A stretch of 64,000 nt of DNA from Siphonodentalium dalli (taxonomy: Eukaryota > Mollusca > Scaphopoda > Gadilida > Siphonodentaliidae), in the NCBI GenBank assembly GCA_032622095.1, contig CP136066.1, positions 100,213,319-100,277,318 on the forward strand. The letters run 5' to 3'. Shown piece after piece: positions 23,196 to 32,911 of this stretch; the first letter of the stretch is position 1; each line of letters opens with the position of its first letter. The notes under the pieces are model-generated. The model was given only the letters and a program-made list of their open reading frames with translations. It made no database searches and was not told the origin of the DNA. The translations under genes and the position numbers were made by a program.

Positions 23196-24941
23196 TTATA
23201 ACGATGTCTCAACTATGTGGTAACTCCTGTCACTTGTCCCACAATCGCTATCGCTGTTGTGATTGTCAGTGTGATTATCATTGGACGCATCAATGTCCTC
23301 AGTGCGCGTGTTTCCCACCTCAACAGGCGAGTGCGTCCCAAGAACGTCGGCGTACGTTGGAGGCAATATGCTAGATTCGTCAGCCAGCAGTCTCACGTTT
23401 TCTGAGTTGCAATTGTTTGTTGTTCTGATGAAAGGAATGTTGTGAAGACTCACGCTGCAATTACGCCGAAATCCGTCGCTAGAGAAAATGGAAGACTGAG
23501 GCCGTGACGCCGGTGTCACGTCTCGAGGTATGGTCACTTTAGGTAACCTATTTGGTAACAATGAGCTGTTATTGTGATTCAAACTAACTTGATATCTATC
23601 TTGATTTTCAGGCGTTATCATAAGGCGAACACTGGGCGAAAACGTCCCGCGTAAACTTGTTAGCGATTGGCCCATCTTCTTTTTTCGCTCTTCGTCTTTT
23701 GCAATGCTGTCACCATCGCTGTTGTTCAGCGAAGTCGATGTCGGTCTTCTTTGTATCGTCACCATCGACGGTGCGCCGCTTCGCATTCGAATAAAGCTGT
23801 TTGATTGTCGATTGCCAAAGAATCCATTTATATAACCACTACTCATAGATTGAGCAATACTGCCGTATGTCTGACTGCGAGAGAATGGTCGAGATATCAC
23901 TCGATTTCCTCCCCGAGCGTTACCCGGAGGAACGATGGGTTCCATGAGCAGTGCTTCGGAGTAGCTAGGCACCATTGTGTTGTTGTTAACAACACTGTAC
24001 TCAATATCCGTACTATCCATGGTATTCACCCGCACCATTTGACTTTGATTGAGCGAGTTCTCAAGATAATTGGTACCAAATATCTTGTGAACGTGGAATC
24101 GAACATAAGCTGTTTTATATTCAACTATCACACGTAAAGGCCAGGATAACATAAATAATGAGGCTATCCAAAATATCACATGAGAAACATACCACGGTAG
24201 ATTGTCAGGGTCCGCAAACGCCACCATGTATTCTTTGAAATTAACATTCAACAAATCCATACCCTCCCGGGCTTCCATATAATCATCTCTACTCTCATTC
24301 TGTTGAAAGAATCGCGCTCTTTGGTCTTCGAAGTCATACTCAGAGTCCATGCTGGCAAAAGAAAATCCCTTACTAAATTTGATTTTGGTCGCGGGGTAAT
24401 TTTCTAGTCCAGCGAGTTTCTTAGAAACATCCTTGTATCCCGCGGAAATGAAATCGAACGCTGACCCCGTCGTGTGGGAGTTAACTCTCTCATAATACAC
24501 TTGAGTCGTAGTAAACGCATCGCCATTCCGATAACGCGTCACTTGTCTCGTACGACGCACGTAATGATAGCAAACGGCTTTCCACCATATTACCGGAACT
24601 GACTCCTTCATTTGCTTAACACGATCATATACCGTGCGCATATCCACTTTATACTGCAGCTCTACTCGAGTGTGACAGTGCCAGCACTCAACAAGGTAGA
24701 CCAAGTATAGCATGATTACGAAGGCCACCGGGATGTATATGAAACCGTCATTGCATGGGCTGTTTCTGTCAAAGTGAGTCGAATGAAAGTCATAGGGTCC
24801 GCGGTTTCCGCTGGACGTGGCGGATATGCGACACCAAGCGATGGCCGTTAGGCATCCATATATGAGCAGCGACAGAATCAGACATTTCCAATGGAGATCC
24901 TTCCTGAGCGATCCGCAGAGACTAAGCTTGATAGGTTTCTG
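23196..24941 (-). CDS. TMEM151-family transmembrane protein, main coding exon (581 codons plus stop)
   Basis: The translation is colinear with vertebrate TMEM151A/B, multi-pass membrane proteins of poorly known function. Family landmarks in order are LHWKCLILSLLIYGCL (first membrane segment), CNDGFIYIPVAF followed by the second segment and LVECWHCHTR, then WWKAVCYHYVRRTRQVTRYR, DAFTTTQVYYERVN, ESRDDYMEAREGMDL, a third hydrophobic segment (WYVSHVIFWIASLFMLSWPL), TAYVRFHVHKIFG, RVNTMDSTDIEYSV and VPSYSEALLMEP. The C-terminal third is Ser/Asn-rich and probably disordered. The protein ends VETSL, like the vertebrate proteins, a class I PDZ-binding motif. The exon starts at 24941 after TTTATTTTCAG, a strong 3' splice site. 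The frame is open further upstream but that part is intronic. With the 8-codon first exon the protein is 589 residues. No frameshift or stop is present. Confidence 0.93.
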   Translation of the reverse strand, partial: QKPIKLSLCGSLRKDLHWKCLILSLLIYGCLTAIAWCRISATSSGNRGPYDFHSTHFDRNSPCNDGFIYIPVAFVIMLYLVYLVECWHCHTRVELQYKVDMRTVYDRVKQMKESVPVIWWKAVCYHYVRRTRQVTRYRNGDAFTTTQVYYERVNSHTTGSAFDFISAGYKDVSKKLAGLENYPATKIKFSKGFSFASMDSEYDFEDQRARFFQQNESRDDYMEAREGMDLLNVNFKEYMVAFADPDNLPWYVSHVIFWIASLFMLSWPLRVIVEYKTAYVRFHVHKIFGTNYLENSLNQSQMVRVNTMDSTDIEYSVVNNNTMVPSYSEALLMEPIVPPGNARGGNRVISRPFSRSQTYGSIAQSMSSGYINGFFGNRQSNSFIRMRSGAPSMVTIQRRPTSTSLNNSDGDSIAKDEERKKKMGQSLTSLRGTFSPSVRLMITPENQDRYQVSLNHNNSSLLPNRLPKVTIPRDVTPASRPQSSIFSSDGFRRNCSVSLHNIPFIRTTNNCNSENVRLLADESSILPPTYADVLGTHSPVEVGNTRTEDIDASNDNHTDNHNSDSDCGTSDRSYHIVETSL

Positions 24942-25567
24942 CTGAAAATAAAGGACACGAAAGTATAGTATTCGTAAACAGTTTGAGATAAGCAAAACAC
25001 TCAAAACCGTGGGGGTGGCGTGATAAACGCTGATATAGATGTAGATGTAAATAGAGCTTCGGTATCACTAATGTAGCGGGTTTTTTGTTGGTCGCGTAAA
25101 TAGATTTTTCAGAATAGCCACTTGGTTTTGTGTACTAGCACGCCCCCTTATACCAATTCCATAGAGGATACGGGATGTACTAACGTAAATTGTGACATTC
25201 TTCTGATGTCGTTTCACTGGAAACCCTCCAGTAGATAATAGATCATTCCAATATATATTTGTATAACTGGGTGGGAGAATCCATTAGTAAAGAAAGAGTT
25301 AAGTGGTCTGCAAATACCCCCACGGTGCCCAATTAAAACATGGGAAGGACGGAACAAAAAATTAAAAATAAACAAAAAAGGATAACTCTAGAACTGAACA
25401 TGCACATAACGTCATGATGGCGAATCTCTATACCAAAACTAATTCACATCCGACAACCCATGTCTGATATATATACCCGGGCGGACGAACAGACGGACAA
25501 CGTCAATCCAGTATATTTCCATTTCTTCGATAAGTGGGAGTATAATTAAGTATGTTTAACTGAATAC
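24942..25567 (-). other. TMEM151-like phase-0 intron (626 bp)
   Basis: On the minus strand the donor reads GAG then GTATTC (GT at 25567-25566), and the acceptor reads TTTATTTTCAG (AG at 24943-24942). The exon then begins CAG, so the acceptor is a tandem CAGCAG: use of the second site would remove one glutamine. The intron joins codon 8 to the residue before KPIKLSLCGSL in phase 0. Vertebrate TMEM151 genes also have an intron just before the conserved Gln-Lys/Arg-Pro-Ile. Confidence 0.8.
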
Positions 25568-25591
25568 CTCGTCCGTCGGATCATTCTGCAT
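25568..25591 (-). CDS. TMEM151-like first coding segment (8 codons: MQNDPTDE)
   Basis: The ATG at 25591-25589 is followed by eight codons and a GT donor at 25567. Joined in phase 0 to the main exon it places MQNDPTDE before QKPIKLSLCG. Vertebrate family members likewise have acidic residues and then a Gln-Arg/Lys-Pro-Ile at this point. An in-frame TAA lies upstream at 25660-25658, with no other ATG in between, so this ATG is the only start for this splice form. Prediction is from splice logic and family comparison only. Confidence 0.75.
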
Positions 25592-25830
25592 AGTTGTATT
25601 CGTACGCCGCGAGCGCGCATCCGCCGAGTGGGTGACGAGGCCACGGATAGTGCCACATTAGTATTCCTGAAAAGTCGTGACCCGATCGTCAGTTTACGTC
25701 AATCATCGGCAGTTATCTCTGCTCGGATATTATCGGTGCACTCTCTGAGATGACGCAGTACCACCAGATTGCATTATCCTCGGCAATATCAATTTTGACG
25801 TAATATACGGATGCATCTGGATTTCGTATC
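25592..25830 (-). other. TMEM151-like 5' UTR exon part
   Basis: On the minus strand TATTTTTATTTGCAG ends at 25831, giving an acceptor, and the exon would begin GATACGAAATCC at 25830. It continues as 5' UTR to the ATG at 25591. CpG-rich sequence lies near 25600-25640. A further untranslated 5' exon would be expected at higher coordinates but was not found. Confidence 0.5.
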
Positions 25831-26942
25831 CTGCAAATAAAAATACAGATAGTTAGTAACCCCTCATAGCTTGTTGCTCAATGCCATTGTTTTCGAATGT
25901 CAGTGTGCGGTATAAAGTGGCGTAGTTAGATGGACTATGTGGAGACTGTGTGTGCTGTCCACCATGAAAATTCAAACTTACCCCCTCCAGTCCGTTAACC
26001 AGACCAAACTCACATGTTCGCGAAATACCATATATATATCCCTCCTTTTGGGCTGGGTTTTGTATCTTGTACCTCAAACTTTCCAACTGATGGAAATCTC
26101 CAACTTGACACACTCCACATATAAAGTTGGAACATTTACAACTGATGGCTATTCCAGACCAAAATTTTGACCAAACGTAGACAAATATAAGCTGTTCTAT
26201 AACGTATAAAAACTAAATATTCGAAGCCACTAATTACTTATTGGAAAATCAAACAATGAGAATAATTTCAACCTATCTGTGCATGGTGTAAATTTCAAAC
26301 TAATATTGCTTCAGGCATGGTAGTTCTAACTGTTGACAAGTTTGACAAAATGAGCATAAACGCTGTGCAGGCAGACATTTACCTGCGCGGAAAGATATTA
26401 ATTTGACTGAAGCCAATGAAGTGTATTGCAGGTATCATTTAGTCGTTTGTTCTCGCTACCTGACTATTATTTACAAGTCTCTCTAAATTTTGGCCGATTT
26501 CAATAAACGTGTAGATCTGGCGCCGTGAAATCACATGGCTGTTCATCTCCTTAGCAATATCGCTGTAACACACGTTACAAGTTTCAAGTACGCGCGGCTG
26601 ACACTGCCTGGCTACTGTTTCATTAAATTGAACAAATTAGTGATTTGAGCAGACTATACCTCATAACCATGAGGTAACTGAGGAAAACTAGATATCCCTG
26701 GTAGCTCAAAAATTTAACTTAATAGGGTAAATACTAAATATGAAATGAACAAATTATACGAGCTCCGAGCAAAATTAAAATTAAAAGTACAAGAACGCAC
26801 AACGAAGGAATTTCGAATCAAAGAACATCGAGTGATGTAATTACCATTGATTGTTTTGTTGATTATTCCGACGAATTTGTCATATCGATATGCTATTAAC
26901 CGGGACTAAGAATCTGTGCATCATACTCGACCTTTTAATATA
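25831..26942. other. Intergenic or upstream intron of the TMEM151-like gene
   Basis: No coding frame with motifs is visible. A dispersed repeat occupies about 26480-26610. Confidence 0.5.
26480..26610 (+). repeat. Dispersed repeat shared with 59605-59745
   Basis: Both copies carry TTTGGCCGAT, then AACGTGTAG, then TGGCGCCGT followed by AAATCACA, in the same order and orientation and with comparable spacing. Identity is moderate. The repeat type is unknown. Confidence 0.6.
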
Positions 26943-28449
26943 CTACTCACATTTTGCTAAGGATCACCCATATATTTTGTAATATTTTATATAATATAGC
27001 AATATTGAACATAAATCGTCCTTTTAATAGTTGATTATTATATCTGCCTCTTATTTAATGGGTGTAGCAAATGTTCAGTGGCGTATATTTGCTAAATGGG
27101 GATATGGAATCAGACTACCCCCATTTTGATGAATTTCAATAATTACAAACAAGCAACTAAAATGTATTGAATACAATTTTATTCACCAAAAAACAATGTC
27201 AGTACTTGGTGTGACCTCCGCGGGCATCCAGAACAGCTTGGCAACGCATCCGCATCACATGGACCATGTGGCGGAAGATGTCTTGAGGCAGGTTCCTCCA
27301 TTCCTCAACCAGTGCTTGGCCCAGCTGTTGTAGAGTTGTCGGTTGGACTGGTCGAGCTGTTATTGCAGTCTGCAGCCGGTCCCAAGCATGCTCTATGGGA
27401 TTGAGATCCGGTGATGCCGCTGGCCAGACCATTCACTCGATTCCTTCCTCCTGAAGGTATCGGTTTACCAGTATGGCACGGTGTGGTCTGGCGTTGTCGT
27501 ACGAAATCTTCGCCGACAGCACCCGCAAACGGCCGCACGATTGGGTTCCGAATTTCATCCCGGTAACGCTGTGCATTCAGTGTGCCGTTCTGGATGACAT
27601 ACAGGTCAGTGTTGCCGTCCGTAGTCATCCCACCCCACACCATAACCGAGCCGCCACCATAGCGGTCATGTTCCATCACTTTAGCATCCGTGAATCTCTC
27701 ATTTTGCCTCCTCCAAACCAAAACACGTCTGTCGAGGAAATCTAGACAGAACCTAGACTCATCTGTGAACAGCACGGTCGACCACTGCTGTACTGTCCAG
27801 TTCACATGTTCTGTGCTCCACTGTACTCGGCGTTGCCTGTGCCGTGGTCGCAAAATAACACGAACTGCGGCTCTCCTGGCACGTAAACCAGCAGCGTGAA
27901 GTCTATCGCACATGGTCTGCGTCGCAATTCTGATCCCAGCCGCATTTTGGAGGTTCTTGGCGTTCCGTTGTGATCCGCTGACGACCCCCACCGTGTCTTC
28001 TGTTTGCACTACCATGTGTGTTGTAGCGATTCCACCCCCTGGAGACAACGCTCTGGCTGACACCTAGGTCTGCAGCAACCTGCCTCTGTGATCTTCCAGA
28101 TTGGAGCATCCCCACCCCTCTGCCCAATTCTTGCGCGCTTAAATGACGCCGACGAACCATAGTAAACGTTGGTGAACTCTTACAATCGATGTCCAAGTCG
28201 ATTTGGCAAGAGACATGCGTGTAGAACACTGATTTGTACACGGACGGATTTTGAACCAAATCACGAAAAACATGGTGACCAACTTCTTTGCTGAACAGAT
28301 CTCACCACGGTAAATTACACACCGTCGCAACAATAACACTGAACAATTGATCACTCGTCTCCATTACAGTAAGATACGGAAGGTGGGAATTTCATATTAG
28401 TATAGAAATATGACCATTATATGGGTGATCCTTAGCAAAATGTGAGTAG
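26943..28449 (-). mobile_element. Tc1/mariner element (1507 bp) with perfect TIRs and TA target duplication
   Basis: The two ends are inverted repeats of about 32 bp beginning CTACTCACATTTTGCTAAGG and are flanked by TA on both sides (26941-26942 and 28450-28451). The length and TA duplication are standard for Tc1. It contains one transposase gene on the minus strand, broken by frameshifts. The well-preserved TIRs indicate a fairly recent insertion, and the copy could still be mobilised by an active relative. Confidence 0.95.
27199..28160 (-). pseudogene. Tc1-like DD34E transposase, two frameshifts and one stop
   Basis: The ATG at 28160 starts MVRRRHLSAQELGRGVGMLQ, followed by a paired-like helix-turn-helix region (SQRQVAADLGVSQSVVSRGW). 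The frame changes near 27960. The second segment has WSTVLFTDESRF with the first catalytic Asp at 27763 and GGGSVMVWGGMTTDG. The frame changes again near 27510. The third frame holds the second Asp at 27498 (YDNARPH), a TGA at 27435-27433, then SPDLNPIEHAWD with the Glu at 27393. Exactly 34 residues separate the last two acids, the DD34E spacing of Tc1. It ends DARGGHTKY at 27199. All catalytic residues are present, but the chain is not expressed as one protein. Confidence 0.92.
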
Positions 28450-28489
28450 TATAAATGACGATGTATAATGAAGACCTTTTCAATTTACT

Positions 28490-28630
28490 TTTTTACAGTT
28501 CACCTCGCCTTGAAGGATGTTGTCATGGCAATCGATGTGTATTGTCGTCGGACAAAATAAATTTGTTTATTGAACGTTGTGAAACCTGCTGCATTTTAAT
28601 GTATTTAGAAAAATAAACCAACGGGTGAAA
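28490..28630 (+). mobile_element. 3'-end remnant of the hairpin-headed element family (E)
   Basis: The segment aligns with the right part of E2 (about 32770-32910): both have TTGTATTG-like words, a run with CTGCTGTATTTT or CTGCTGCATTTT, and an end reading GGGTG followed by AATAAA. No hairpin is present on its left; that side borders the Tc1 insertion. It abuts the left end of duplicate A. Confidence 0.55.
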
Positions 28631-28634
28631 ATAA

Positions 28635-30573
28635 ACAAAATATGAGCATGTTTATAATCGGCGCCAAATGTGTCAGTAATGCTGTGTAATCATAGCATGC
28701 AGAAAATGAACATTTCAGTAAAATATATCAACCTGATAATCATGTGAGTAACATGCTGTTTTGTGTGAGGCGATGAGCGAGTCGTGCATTATTACTTCGA
28801 ATTTACTATTCTTGACATTAGTGTCTCTTGGAACAAGCTAAATTCCCGTGGATCTGCGCGATAATTCAGTTTATCTTAATTGAGCAGGAATACATCAATA
28901 AAATCGTAAACGTAAAATCAATATGATGTGGTGTTACTACACCGACACCTGTTCCAACCCAATCAACCCGTCATAGACCGCGAAACCATGTTTACTTGTT
29001 AGGAAGCTAAATGAATAAATTTGAATGCAAGTTGGGATATTGTAGACTATTCTCTAATTTCTCTGCATGGTTGGTATGGGAATCACCACGACGTCAGCTG
29101 ACGCCCACACATAACACCGCATATACAGTACCAGTCAGAAGAAGTGGTATATTGAGGCGCGCCTTTATTGCGATATTGAGCGCGCTTAATTTCGAAAAAG
29201 GCGCGATTATAGGGCAATACCAAAAATCTGTCGCTCTTATTGTTTCGATATTGAGCGCAAAATATTGCGATAATAAGCGGGCAAAATTTCATTCAGACCC
29301 GATAGTTTTATATTTATATTAGATATATACTGTGCATAGAGTGTACATATAGCATTTACAACTATAATTATATAGAAATCTAAAACATTGTCTCTACTTA
29401 TGCAATAAAAAATATAATTTTGAGCGCAAGATAAAGCAATATTAAGCGCGAAATATTGCGATATTAAGCGCAAAATATTGCAAAAATATCGCAAGCGGCG
29501 CGCTTTAAGCGTTTCCACTTGCAATATTATTGCGATATTGGGCGCGAAAATAGCGCGTTTAATATACCACTTTTTTGACTGGTACAGGTACTATATTATA
29601 CTGGTATATATAAATCAAGTCTGCTCAACGGATCATCCCGTGATTCTATCCCATGGGGAGCCCCGCACAGATACAAGGATGTGTTCCTTTGCTTCCGTCG
29701 CCTTATAACGATAACCCGACCATCCAGCCACCACGAACGGAAACTCCAAACAACCAGAACGGCATTCAGTCGTCAGTGACAGCAATATAAGTTATTGTGT
29801 TGGATTAGCGGTAACATGGTGTGACATTGACTGCTTGGGGTTTATGTTCAACCGAGTTGTGAAGCGCCTTGGTTGTACATATCATATCGGCTCCAAGCCG
29901 TTACTATCACTCCATACAATACCGTCAATCAACCACAATAACGTATACGTTCTGTCGATAGTCCTGGCCATTCACAACAATTTGACATTTATTCCGATGA
30001 ATGATCAGCAGAAATGTCAAAATCTCATATCGCTCTCTCCATAACGTTCTTCAACGTAAATGACGTTATGAAAAAAGCAGGCCAGCGATAAACGATGAAA
30101 CAGTTGTCTTGGTTTCCCTTATGTTGACAGCTCTATGGACGTATATGCATGGGGTATGTTGCGAGGCTCTCTGACCAATCAAAGACGCTGTTTCTTTTCG
30201 GAGGCCGAACATATAGAGGTTTATTATTATACATGTACATTGTATGTCGAGTTTGTTTGTGTGTTTATTTGTTTCTGCTTTGATTGTGATTGTTTTCTGT
30301 TTCAGAAAACACGAAATAGTATTATCGGGTTTCAAATAATCATACATGTATGCTCCTTGATTTGGGTCTGCATTTGTTCTTACTTTTGCTCACCGCCATG
30401 AAAGATCACTAAATTTCTGCCAAAGGTTTTGACAAATCATCTTTCTATACATGTAGCAGGTTGATAAATAGTTATTACTATATAATAATAATTAGCCCAT
30501 CTGACAATGACTCTGGAGAAAGCTGGAAACAATCCACCAACTACTAGCATTTTGGATCGCGAGAGTACATGCT
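28635..30573. repeat. Tandem duplication, copy A
   Basis: Copy A matches copy B (30574-32911) through long, easily aligned stretches: TTTATAATCGGC at the start, AATGAACATTTCAGTAAAAT, GCGCGATAATTCAGTTTATC, the CCATCCAGCCACCACGAACG block, and GACTCTGGAGAAAGCTGGAA near the end. Copy A holds insertion I (29126-29587), which B lacks, and lacks E1 and E2, which B has. No gene was recognised in the duplicated unit. Confidence 0.9.
29126..29587. mobile_element. TIR element I (462 bp), CpG-rich, absent from copy B
   Basis: The ends CAGTACCAGTCAGAAGAAGT and, in reverse complement, CTGTACCAGTCAAAAAAGTG form an inverted repeat of about 32 bp. The interior has about ten variants of TTGCGATATTGAGCGC and many CGCG words, in contrast to the AT-rich flanks. 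Copy B shows the corresponding uninterrupted site near 31010-31035 (a TA run and GATACTGG). The family is non-autonomous and its superfamily is not determined. Confidence 0.8.
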
Positions 30574-31220
30574 TGTAAACGTTGGCAATATGACCACGTT
30601 TATAATCGGCACCAATGTGTCAGTAATCTTGTGTAATCATAGCATGCAGAAAATGAACATTTCAGTAAAATATGTCCACCTGATAATCACGTGATGAACA
30701 TGTTGTTTTGTGTGAGGCGATTAGCGAGTCGTGCAGTATTACTTCGAATTTCCAATTCTTGATATTAGTGTCCCTTGGAACAAGCGTAATTCCAGTGGAT
30801 CTGCGCGATAATTCAGTTTATCGTCATTGAGCAGGACTACGGCAATACACATGTACATACATTCAATATGATGTTAATACACCGACACCCGTTCCAACTG
30901 ACTGATCAACCCGTCACAGACCGCGAAACCAGATTTACTTGTTAGGAAGCTAAATGAATGAATTTGAATGAATCACGACGCCAGCTAACGCCCGCACATA
31001 ACACCACATATATATATATATACTATATGATACTGGTATATCTAAATCAAGTCTGATCAACGGATTATGCCGTGATACTGTCCCATGGGGATCCCCACGC
31101 AGATACAGGGATGTGTTCATTTGCTTCCTCGTCTTATAACGATAACCCGACCATCCAGCCACCACGAACGGAAACTCCGAACACCCAGAACGGCATTAAG
31201 TCGTCAGGGATAACAATATA

Positions 31221-31808
31221 TAGATAGAACCGCATGAGTGTCTGGATTTTGACGAAATTATCGCACGAGATTTGTTGGTGGAGCGATACCTCGAGTGCGG
31301 GACGCAGTCCCGCGCGAGAGGTATCGCGTTCCGCCAACAAGTCGAGTGCGATAATTCGTCAAAATCCAGACACTCGTGCGGTTCTATTTTGATTACATAT
31401 CTCCGTATCATAGTAAGTTGACTCACAATCGTACATCTCCGATAGAGAAAATGTGAATTTAATTGAGTTTTAACGGCATTTTAGGGGTAACGCAACAATC
31501 AGACAGGGAGCCCGTCTATCCGCGAGTGACATTGACCCATCTTTAATGATGCGTTTGAAATTAAATTCTGTGCCTCGACAAACATATTCTTGAAATGAAA
31601 CTACTTGAATGAATCATCTCATCGATTGATCGCTTATTGTTTCTTTATTGTCGTGATTGAAAAAGTTAAAATAGTAACGACGAGAACCAGTCTAACAACA
31701 CTGAATGAAATAGTTCCGTCGACAGATTGCACTAGTGCGATTCTGAGAATTATCACACGCCTGGAAACTCGTGCGATCATGCGATTTACGTTGATAGGTA
31801 TGTAATAA
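31221..31808 (-). mobile_element. Hairpin-headed element E1 (about 588 bp), HINE-like
   Basis: Comparison with copy A (empty site near 29785-29792) places the insertion between CAATATA and AAGTTATTG, within a base or two. It starts TAGATAGAACCGCATGAGTG. Bases 31221-31386 form a stem-loop with arms of about 73 bp and a GC-rich loop. Directly after the stem is TTTTGATTACATA (31387-31399), and the element ends TATGTAATAAAA, the inverse of that motif. No target-site duplication is evident. Read on the minus strand this is the HINE layout: short inverted motif at the 5' end, its partner near the 3' end, then a terminal stem-loop. The interior has no recognisable coding content. Confidence 0.7.
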
Positions 31809-32500
31809 AAGTTATTGTGGTGGATTATCGGTAACATGGGATCACATTGATCGCTTGGGGTTTATGTTCAACGTGGAGCGCCTAGGCTGTCCATATAGGC
31901 GCCAAGTCGTTAATATCACACCATATAATACCGTCAATCCATCACAATAACGTAAACGTTCTGCCGATAGTCCTGGTCATTCACCGCAATTTGACATTTA
32001 TTCCGATGAATGTTCAGCAGAAAACGTCAAAATCTCATATGAAAAAAGCAGGCCAGTATAAGAGACTTTTTAACGGTTGTCTTGGTTTCCGTTATGCATG
32101 TTGACGGCTCTGTGGACGTATATATACATGGGGTATGTGGTGAGCCTCTCTAAACAATCAAAGACGGTGTTTCTTATCGGTTTATTATTATACATGTATG
32201 TCGAGTTTGTTTGTGTATATATTTATTTCTGCTTTGATTGTGATATTTTTCTGTTTCAGAAAACACGAAATACTATTACCGGGATCCAAATAATCATACA
32301 TGTATGTTCCTTATTTTGGGTCTGTATGTTTATTTAACTTTTGCTCACCGCCATGAAAGCGTTTGACATATCTTCTTTCTATATCTGTAGCAGGTTGATA
32401 AATGGTGATTACTATAATAATAATTAGCCCATCTGAAAATGACTCTGGAGAAAGCTGGAAACAATCCACCATCTACTAGCATTTTTATCCTGATAGTACA

Positions 32501-32911
32501 TAGATAGAACGACACAAGTGTGTGAACTGGTTAACGTTATTGTACGAGTTTGTTGTGACGTGATGGTAAAACGAGAACCGGAGGTTCGAGTTTTACCTCG
32601 CGGCACGACAAACGAGTGCAATAACGTTAACGTGTTCACACAACTGTGTTGTTCTATGTTTATTGCACACTCTGAAGATTGCAGCTTGTAACATACTAAC
32701 GTTTAGGTCGATATTGTTGTATTTAATTGAACAAACATGTGCTTAATGTATACTATAGACATTTTCTGCTCAAGTTGACGTCGCCAGTGACGTTGTTGAC
32801 GTAATAGGTTTGTATTGTTCAAGAGCAATACACATTTTTTATTGATCGTTTCAATTCTGCTGTATTTTGCTGTTTCTCGCGCAAATAAGCCATTGGGTGT
32901 GCAATAAATTA
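32501..32911 (-). mobile_element. Hairpin-headed element E2 (about 411 bp), HINE-like
   Basis: Copy A has the empty site near 30568-30573 (GTACA then TGCTTGTAAACG). E2 starts TAGATAGAACGACACAAGTG, the same first bases as E1. The stem-loop spans 32501-32656 with arms of about 70 bp. TTTATTGCACAC (32659-32670) follows the stem, and GTGTGCAATAAA (32897-32908) ends the element as its exact inverse. No target duplication is visible. The stem sequence differs widely from E1 yet remains self-complementary. Confidence 0.7.

Larger units (their letters stand above)
30574..32911. repeat. Tandem duplication, copy B
   Basis: The unit begins after TTGTAAACGTTGGCAATATG and is colinear with copy A. It is longer because of insertions E1 (588 bp) and E2 (411 bp). 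The word TTGTAAACG recurs right after E2 at 32912, so the duplicated unit seems to start there again before homology is lost. Confidence 0.9.

Noticed and set aside
23051-23405. Cys/His-rich plus-strand frames over the end of the TMEM151-like gene
   Set aside because: They are antisense shadows of the conserved minus-strand exon.
24942-25004. ATG at 25004 as the start of the TMEM151-like protein
   Set aside because: The 21 extra codons end at a strong TTTATTTTCAG acceptor and do not match the family; an upstream 8-codon exon gives a better N-terminus.
30066-30401. Two opposing frames of about 90 codons in duplicate A
   Set aside because: The aligned frame in copy B (32077-32337) differs in length and start, and neither has motifs or supportive substitutions visible by eye.
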